A stretch of DNA of 64,000 nt from Fimbriimonadia bacterium (GTDB taxonomy: Bacteria; Armatimonadota; Fimbriimonadia; Fimbriimonadales; JABRVX01). The translations under genes were made by a program, and so were the position numbers. Under the pieces are notes generated by a model. That model worked only from the letters and a program-made list of their open reading frames with translations, had not been told where the DNA came from and did not search any database. The DNA is taken from the NCBI GenBank assembly GCA_039961735.1, contig JABRVX010000020.1, forward strand, positions 62,001 to 126,000, written 5' to 3'. The first letter of the stretch is position 1; each line of letters opens with the position of its first letter. This document shows positions 58,875-64,000 of the stretch, piece by piece.

Positions 58875-60763
58875 TCGGCGAGCACCCTATCGTCCCCGAC
58901 ACGGCGGGTAAAGTGGATCGAATCGAGGTACTCCACCAGCGGCACAGCGTACTTGCGAGACGTCTGTGTTAGGTCCCTGAACGCTGCAACGGTCAGTCCG
59001 CCCGTGCAGCCGACCTTCTCACGTACCAGTCGCTTGATCTCCTCTACCGTCTCCACCGGGTAGTACAGATCATCGCTTACCTTCACCACCCGACCAAGAT
59101 TGCGTGCGAGGCGCAGTACCTCGTTGATCGCAGGTTCGGGCAGTCCTGCAACACGCGGGAGTTCACTGACCGTCGGCACGCGAAAGCTTGCGTCCAGCAG
59201 CAGTTTCACCACGCGGTCCACCAGAGCCTGCTGTTTTTCCGAGACCTGCACGTGGAAGTCGGCGAGTCTAACGCCCGCGCCGCTACTAACGACCAGACCA
59301 TCGTCCGAGAGCCGAGCCAGCGCTGCGTCCAGAGCCTTGGGGTCGTCTTGTATCGGCGTCGCGGCGGCCCATGTCGCTTTCGGCATCATCGGCGTAGTCG
59401 TGTGACTCGCATGGTAAGTGCGAATCGGCCGCACAAGGGCCTCCTTCAACGCCTCCCAGCCTCGTAGTGTTAGTATCCGCTCGCCTAGCGTGATCACCCG
59501 CCCGGACGCACCCAGTCGTTCTACGATGTCGCGGGCTTCGGCGGGCTGCAGGCCACACAGACGCCCAATCTGCACGAAATCCAGCCCGGATGCGCTCGAG
59601 TCGAGTGCTGCCAGTACTGCTTCTTCCGGCGATGCAGACAACGCGTCTGCAAACGCCTCCGACTCGATCTGTGCCCGCTTGCGTCTAGGTGCGATTGGTA
59701 GTACGATCTGCCCTCCGCCGATGGTGATCCCAGGCGAATAGCGACGTAACACGAACCGGTCCCCTTTCGCACATGCGATCGGCGACTCGCATCGCAGTTG
59801 CACGGCGCCAGTCTCGCCGCTCCCGATCTCGTCCATTGATGATCCCAGTGCGACCCGCGCGATCACCTCCGCCGTGCCGATGTGCAGGCGAACGCGTACC
59901 CCATGCTTGAGTGGCGGGGCGTCGCGCAGCAACGTGATCAAGGCGTCGCAGCAGAGTGTCTCCTCGCACGCGCCACGCGCGGACAACATTTGACCCCTAT
60001 GCAACTTCTCCTTCGCCACGCCGGTCAGGTTCGCGGCCACCCTCTGACCTGCGACTGCTCGGGAGACTTTCTTTCCATGCACCTGCAATCCGCGTATGCG
60101 GCAATCCAGCGAGCCGGGGACTAACACATAGCTGGCACCCTCTGCCAACGTTCCAGCTACCAGCGTACCTGTCACCACCGTTCCGAATCCTGTCATGGTG
60201 AACACACGATCCACTGGCATGCGCGCCGGTGCGCCCGTGTCTCTGGCCGGCATGCGCTCCAATGCAGAGTCCAGCGTCTCGCGCAGTTCGTCCAAGCCGC
60301 TTCCCGTGACGGCAGACGTCTCCACGATTGTCGGTTCAGGCAGCTTGCGTTCCTCGAGCAGCGTACGAACATCCTCGGCGGCTAGCGCTCGCATCTCCCC
60401 ATCCGCCAGGTCGCACTTGGTCAGCGCCACGACCACTCCGTGCACGTCGAGCAAACTGAGAATGTCGAGGTGCTCTCGTGTCTGTGGCATCACACCCTCG
60501 TCCGCAGCAACCACTAACAGTGCGAGGTCCACACCGCCCGCGCCTGCCAGCATGTTCTTCAGGAATCTCTCGTGCCCAGGCACGTCCACGATGCCCACAC
60601 GTCCGGAGCGCGGAAGATCCAACCACGCGAAGCCGAGATCGATTGTCATGCCACGCTGCTGCTCTTCACGCAGACGGTCGGGGTCGATGCCTGTTAGAGC
60701 TTTGATCAGTGTGGACTTGCCATGATCCACATGCCCCGCCGTGCCGATGATGAGCGGCTTCAT
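58871..60763 (-). CDS. selB: selenocysteine-specific elongation factor SelB
   Basis: A 630-residue translation factor. G1 is GHVDHGKST at residues 10-18, G3 VDVPGHERFLKNM, G4 TKCD; the beta-barrel domains carry the SelB-type PVDRVFTMTGFGTVVTGTL. Four C-terminal winged-helix repeats (LDSSASGLDFVQIGRLCGLQ, LVDRVVKLLLDASFRVPT, VREKVGCTGGLTVAAFRDLTQTSRKYAVPLVEYLD) bind the SECIS hairpin. It brings Sec-tRNA to in-frame UGA. selA, selC and selD are not in the window, and no selenoprotein was identified here. Confidence 0.94.
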   Translation of the reverse strand: MKPLIIGTAGHVDHGKSTLIKALTGIDPDRLREEQQRGMTIDLGFAWLDLPRSGRVGIVDVPGHERFLKNMLAGAGGVDLALLVVAADEGVMPQTREHLDILSLLDVHGVVVALTKCDLADGEMRALAAEDVRTLLEERKLPEPTIVETSAVTGSGLDELRETLDSALERMPARDTGAPARMPVDRVFTMTGFGTVVTGTLVAGTLAEGASYVLVPGSLDCRIRGLQVHGKKVSRAVAGQRVAANLTGVAKEKLHRGQMLSARGACEETLCCDALITLLRDAPPLKHGVRVRLHIGTAEVIARVALGSSMDEIGSGETGAVQLRCESPIACAKGDRFVLRRYSPGITIGGGQIVLPIAPRRKRAQIESEAFADALSASPEEAVLAALDSSASGLDFVQIGRLCGLQPAEARDIVERLGASGRVITLGERILTLRGWEALKEALVRPIRTYHASHTTTPMMPKATWAAATPIQDDPKALDAALARLSDDGLVVSSGAGVRLADFHVQVSEKQQALVDRVVKLLLDASFRVPTVSELPRVAGLPEPAINEVLRLARNLGRVVKVSDDLYYPVETVEEIKRLVREKVGCTGGLTVAAFRDLTQTSRKYAVPLVEYLDSIHFTRRVGDDRVLAD

Positions 60764-60768
60764 GGCAC

Positions 60769-61647
60769 TCAGCCCTCCTTCAGCGATTCGATCCCTGGAA
60801 TGGGCACCTCTTCGAAGTTGCCGTCAATGCATACTTGGGCCGTGAAGCCTTCTTTGGAGGCTGCGGCTCCCCACTCACCCTCTTTGCTCACGGCGAACAC
60901 GGCGCTGCAGCGAGCGGTGGTGTTGGGTCTTCGCCTCACCATCTCCGCGATGGCCACGCGGCACGACTGCATGGGTGATAGGCCTGCACGCATGCCATCC
61001 ACCGCGCGGTAGCTCAGCAAGAAGCGCCAGATGTCTTCGCCGACACCCGTCGCGCCCGCGCCACCCACCTCATCGTCCGCATAGAGTCCGGCTCCGAAGA
61101 TAGCAGAGTCGCCCACGCGACCAGGCATCTTCCATGCCAGGCCGCTGGTGGTGCACCCTGCTACTACGTGCTTGCCGTCGGTTCCGACGCAAGTGCACGT
61201 GTCGTGCGTGTCGTGCGCGGTCATGGGCATGGTCTGCTTCATCTGCCACTCCTGGTACCGTTCTAGTGCCTGGGTGGTGAGTAGCTGCCGCACCTCGAAT
61301 CCGTGACGGATGGCGAACTTCTGCGCGTTCTCTCCCACCAGCATCACGTGAGGAGTCTCCTCCAGCACCCTGCGTGCGAGGCTGATGACGGGCACGATCC
61401 CTTGCACCCCGGCCACTCCGCCGCACCTCAGGGTCTCGCCATCCATCAAGCCCGCGTCCAGCTCCACCACACCCTCGGAGTTGGGCATTCCGCCATAGCC
61501 CACCGAGGTGACCGAGGGGTCCAACTCGACCTGGGCAAGTCCGTGCTCGACCGCGGTGAGAAGGTCGGCATGTCGCTCCCACACGCTCCATGCCTCGTTC
61601 ACGCAAATCCGACCGAAAGACCAAGTGGAGACGAAAACCGTTGGCAT
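60769..61647 (-). CDS. N4-(beta-N-acetylglucosaminyl)-L-asparaginase/isoaspartyl peptidase family
   Basis: A 292-residue Ntn-hydrolase precursor. The autocleavage site lies before Thr150 in THDTCTCVGTDGKHVVAG; the typical downstream motif MPGRVGDSAIFGAGLYADDEVGG and GATGVGEDIWRFLLS agree. The N-terminal half has GGMPNSEGVVELDAGLMDG as in aspartylglucosaminidases. These enzymes cleave glycosyl-Asn bonds or isoaspartyl dipeptides. The start at 61647 (MPTVFVSTWSFG) is the family start; the frame continues upstream inside the oxidoreductase gene region but is not related. Confidence 0.9.
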   Translation of the reverse strand: MPTVFVSTWSFGRICVNEAWSVWERHADLLTAVEHGLAQVELDPSVTSVGYGGMPNSEGVVELDAGLMDGETLRCGGVAGVQGIVPVISLARRVLEETPHVMLVGENAQKFAIRHGFEVRQLLTTQALERYQEWQMKQTMPMTAHDTHDTCTCVGTDGKHVVAGCTTSGLAWKMPGRVGDSAIFGAGLYADDEVGGAGATGVGEDIWRFLLSYRAVDGMRAGLSPMQSCRVAIAEMVRRRPNTTARCSAVFAVSKEGEWGAAASKEGFTAQVCIDGNFEEVPIPGIESLKEG

Positions 61648-61679
61648 ACGCGTATCGTACCCTTCGCCGTCCGAGGTTC

Positions 61680-62696
61680 CTACAGGGTACGGATTGGGAT
61701 GCGTCGTTTGCGCTTCGCGGATTCGATGGCGGCGAACACCATGGCGAGCGACGCGATGTTGTCGTGGCATTCCGTCTGGGGCGGCGTTCCTTTTCGCTGG
61801 TAGGTCAGCATCTCGTTCAGCGCCCCATGGAACCCTTGGTACTTCACGGCCACCTTCGGTGCCCGCACGGCCTTGCGCTTGCGCTCGAAGCCGGAGCCGG
61901 GGAGCGCAATCTCGCCCGCCGGGTCCGCGTTCGCTTCGTATAGCATCGTGCCTTTCGTGCCGATAACCCGCCAGTCGCCGTTCCAACTCGTCGGGCAACC
62001 TTCCGCGCACCAACTGCCGCGATAGGTGAACACGATGCCGTTTGTCATCTCGAACACGCAGGTCGCTGCGACGTCCCCTTTGTACCACGAGCCCTTCGGG
62101 TTGAATTCGTGGGCGTACACCGCCACGGGGTCGGCGCCGGTGAAGAATCGCGCCAGATCGAACTGGTGAATGGCCATGTCCAGGATGAGTGGGCTCTGCA
62201 TCTGCTCACGGAAGCCGCCGAAATGCGCACCCATGTAGAAGTCGCAGTTGATGGTGGTCACGTCGCCGATCAGGCCGCGGCGCAGCCCTTCGCGAAGAGA
62301 CGCGTGACGCGAGTCCCATCGCCGGGTTTGCGCCACCATGTACAGCCGGCCGGTCTGCTCCGAGGTGCGAACCATCCTTCGCGCTTCGGACATCGAGGCT
62401 GCCATCGGCTTCTCGCCCAGCACGTGGCAGCCGGCTCTAAGCGACGTGGTGGTAACTCCGGCATGTGCATCTGGAGTGGTCAGGTCCAAGACGAACGTGG
62501 GCTGGTGCTTCCGCAACGTCGCCTTCAGGTCCGTCGAGACCTCCGCGCCAAGCCCGTAGCGCTTCACCGCCTTCTGGGCAACCTTCGGATCCAGCTCCAC
62601 GACCGCTCGTACGTCTACGCCTTCTTCGATGAGCCGCGGGAACCACGCGCCCGAGATGCCTCCCGCTCCAACGACGACAACCGTTTCCTTGGCCAC
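61680..62696 (-). CDS. Gfo/Idh/MocA-family oxidoreductase
   Basis: A 338-residue NAD(P)-dependent sugar dehydrogenase-like protein. VVVVGAGGISGAWFPRLIEEG is the Rossmann motif; HVLGEKPMAASMSEARRM contains the EKP signature; DMAIHQFDLARFFTG carries the catalytic His region. Substrate is probably a sugar or inositol derivative. The adjacency to a glycosylasparaginase and a cupin suggests a small carbohydrate-breakdown group, but the overlap is not tight enough to prove an operon. Confidence 0.92.
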   Translation of the reverse strand: MAKETVVVVGAGGISGAWFPRLIEEGVDVRAVVELDPKVAQKAVKRYGLGAEVSTDLKATLRKHQPTFVLDLTTPDAHAGVTTTSLRAGCHVLGEKPMAASMSEARRMVRTSEQTGRLYMVAQTRRWDSRHASLREGLRRGLIGDVTTINCDFYMGAHFGGFREQMQSPLILDMAIHQFDLARFFTGADPVAVYAHEFNPKGSWYKGDVAATCVFEMTNGIVFTYRGSWCAEGCPTSWNGDWRVIGTKGTMLYEANADPAGEIALPGSGFERKRKAVRAPKVAVKYQGFHGALNEMLTYQRKGTPPQTECHDNIASLAMVFAAIESAKRKRRIPIRTL

Positions 62697-62779
62697 TGTC
62701 CTCCTCCTTCTTCCTGCCTGCCGACACGCGGATTCTACCGACAGACCCCTTTGTCCCCTGTCCTCCGTGGTGACGGCAC

Positions 62780-63133
62780 TTATCTACAGCAGGGTTGCTC
62801 GACTGGGATGATGCAGAGGAAGCGGAAGGGGGAGGTACCCGTGTTCTCGAAGCTGTGTGGCTCGCCACCGGGCACCAGCACCGCGTCGCCTTCCTTCACG
62901 GCGACGGGGCCGGTGTCCGTGTGCACCTCTCCCGTGCCCGAGAGAATGTATACCTCGTGCTCCCACGCATGGCTGTGATGCATGGTGTGCCCTCCAGGGC
63001 GTATCTCGAAGAGGCGCATGGCGAAGTTCGGTGCGCCTTCACGCTGCGTGAGCAATTCCTTGATGTACGCGCCGCTCGCTCCTTCATAGGTTACTTCCTC
63101 GAACGGCAGTTGCTCGGACTGCACTACTACCAT
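62780..63133 (-). CDS. cupin domain protein
   Basis: A 117-residue single-domain cupin. Motif 1 is GGHTMHHSHAWEHEVYILSGTGEV (His and Glu ligands) and motif 2 is GDAVLVPGGEPHSFENTG. It should bind a metal in a small beta barrel; ligands and reaction are unknown. It lies 83 bp upstream of the oxidoreductase gene on the same strand. Confidence 0.88.
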   Translation of the reverse strand: MVVVQSEQLPFEEVTYEGASGAYIKELLTQREGAPNFAMRLFEIRPGGHTMHHSHAWEHEVYILSGTGEVHTDTGPVAVKEGDAVLVPGGEPHSFENTGTSPFRFLCIIPVEQPCCR

Positions 63134-63172
63134 CTCTTTCCCCTCTTCTGTGTCATCGTATTATCGCATATG

Positions 63173-63490
63173 CCTCCGCTGCTCTGCAGTGGAGGTAGTT
63201 CGCTTCCGACACACCCCCACGCGGTGCGACATGGTGGCCGACGCGGAGGGCCTCGGTGTCCCGCTTCTTACACACCCGCGCACGGTGCCCACCGCTGCTT
63301 CTGCAGTGGAGGCATGTAGGACTGCGTCATGCTGAGCCTGTCGAAGCATGACGCCGCCTGGAGCACCCTTTCGTTTCCGGTTTTCACCCTTGCGGCAACC
63401 GACCGCATGCTTCGACAGGCTCAGCATGACGTTTGCTTCGATGAGCTCAGCATGACGTTATGACGTTTGCTTCGACAAGCTCAGCATGAC
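63173..63490. repeat. repeat cluster: hairpin units and multiple copies of the 44.9-kb repeat
   Basis: Within the 426-bp gene-free gap 63134-63559, two similar hairpins (CCTCCGCTG..CAGTGGAGG type) lie at 63173-63195 and 63289-63312, linked by related ACACACCC segments. Copies of the 24-bp unit follow: 63326-63349 (direct), 63407-63430 (inverted), and variant copies at 63435-63456 and 63469-63490. Such tandem and inverted units suggest a REP/BIME-like array. Confidence 0.75.
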
Positions 63491-63559
63491 GGTCCACAAC
63501 CCTCACGACTCGCAGTGGTGAGAGAAAACGACTGCAGGGTAGTCGGAAGCCAAATGCTA

Positions 63560-64000
63560 TCACTGAGCCAGCGCGCCCATCGGGTCCCAGGGCGGGAGCC
63601 CGACCGGCTCGGTGTCAAGCACCGGCAGTAGCGAGTCTGGCAGGTACTTCTTGTCCACTACCACCTCGTACATGTACTCGTCGAACCACCTATCCGTCAT
63701 CACCAGAAAGCCCTTGTCGCCCACCTTGTCGCCCCAGCTATTCTCGACGCGCCACTTGCGAGGTTTCCCGGAGTCGTCCAGGTCCACTCCAGTTAGCACC
63801 ATGGCATGGTTCATGGCACTGTGGCAGTAGTCCAGCCTCTGCGCCTTGTCCAGTCGAAAGTCGGTGCCGTATACCAGCGGATAGTCGAGCACGTGAGTGT
63901 CCAGCACGCCGAGTTCACGTTCCAGCCCTTTCCCAACGTCGCAGCCGAACCACACGGAACGTCCATCCTTCAGTTGCGCCAGCGCGGCCTCCTTGAACAC
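63560..64000 (-). CDS. aminopeptidase C/bleomycin hydrolase-type cysteine peptidase, C-terminal part
   Basis: The last 146 residues of a papain-like C1B peptidase; the gene begins beyond the right edge. The catalytic His is in AMNHAMVLTGVDLD and the Asn in WRVENSWGDKVGDKGFLVM, and FDEYMYEVVVDKKYLP is typical of PepC. The catalytic Cys is off the window. The real start is not seen and the Met at 64000 is probably internal. PepC acts in cytoplasmic peptide turnover. Confidence 0.9.
   Translation of the reverse strand: MFKEAALAQLKDGRSVWFGCDVGKGLERELGVLDTHVLDYPLVYGTDFRLDKAQRLDYCHSAMNHAMVLTGVDLDDSGKPRKWRVENSWGDKVGDKGFLVMTDRWFDEYMYEVVVDKKYLPDSLLPVLDTEPVGLPPWDPMGALAQ

Noticed and set aside
63173-63490. 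Possible CRISPR array
   Set aside because: Repeat units are inverted as well as direct, unevenly spaced and without unique spacers of constant length; no cas genes.

Overview
The window is GC-rich bacterial chromosome and looks like one contig of a free-living, flagellated Gram-negative-type organism. A PEP-CTERM protein, several GFTLIELL-type pseudopilins with an H-X9-DG-like C-terminus, dockerin-tailed secreted proteins, a lone SelB and a flagellar block on the same contig suggest Armatimonadota (Fimbriimonas-like) or a neighbouring phylum. This placement is inference; there is no rRNA or other marker to fix it. I saw no CRISPR array, no intact insertion sequence and no rRNA.

Layout. 1-12 kb: end of hpt, then a long minus-strand flagellar operon in transcription order flgB-flgC-fliE-fliF-fliG-fliH-fliI-fliJ-lytic transglycosylase-CapA-like protein-flhA-flhF-secretin-N-domain protein, read from a FliA-like promoter in front of flgB. 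12-21 kb: a TPR protein, then DNA maintenance genes (ruvC, mutL, dnaA, mutY, an EEP-family lipoprotein, comM). 21-25 kb: an epimerase, a TlpA-like thioredoxin, two tandem paralogous membrane/coiled-coil proteins and gltX. 25-30 kb: a PEP-CTERM protein divergent from a subtilase, then an MmgE/PrpD gene bracketed by tRNA-Lys and a CAT-anticodon tRNA. 30-34 kb: an AraFGH-like sugar ABC transporter. 34-38 kb: DUF1854, ComF and an orphan GlmL/MutL-family ATPase.

37.7-40.6 kb holds the most unusual locus. A promoter-led run of overlapping genes encodes a membrane thiol oxidoreductase (VKOR-like, CPQC/CPSC/CWPC), a CPPC thioredoxin-like domain, a secreted protein of 124 residues with 12 cysteines and 9 tryptophans, a cysteine-containing pseudopilin with a 45-residue leader, and a four-helix membrane protein. 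Two of these reading frames are interrupted by three apparent missing-G frameshifts. I read the locus as a dedicated disulfide-formation and export module for the cysteine-rich protein, either decaying or hit by sequence errors.

40.7-43.4 kb is an arsenic operon (arsR-arsM-arsC-acr3). A site-2 protease and tRNA-Gly follow. 44.8-45.0 kb is a nested inverted repeat whose inner 24-bp unit recurs at 63.3-63.5 kb. 45.7-52 kb is a duplicated module of pseudopilin, small membrane protein and convergent dockerin-tailed secreted protein; the middle copy has lost its pilin and sits beside a REP-type transposase remnant. 52-64 kb carries a TM/coiled-coil protein, a tRNA-Gln with an integrase remnant, a PfkB kinase overlapping a deoxyhypusine-synthase-like gene, a GATase-like/deacetylase-like protein, selB, a glycosylasparaginase, a Gfo/Idh/MocA oxidoreductase, a cupin and the C-terminal part of a PepC-type peptidase.
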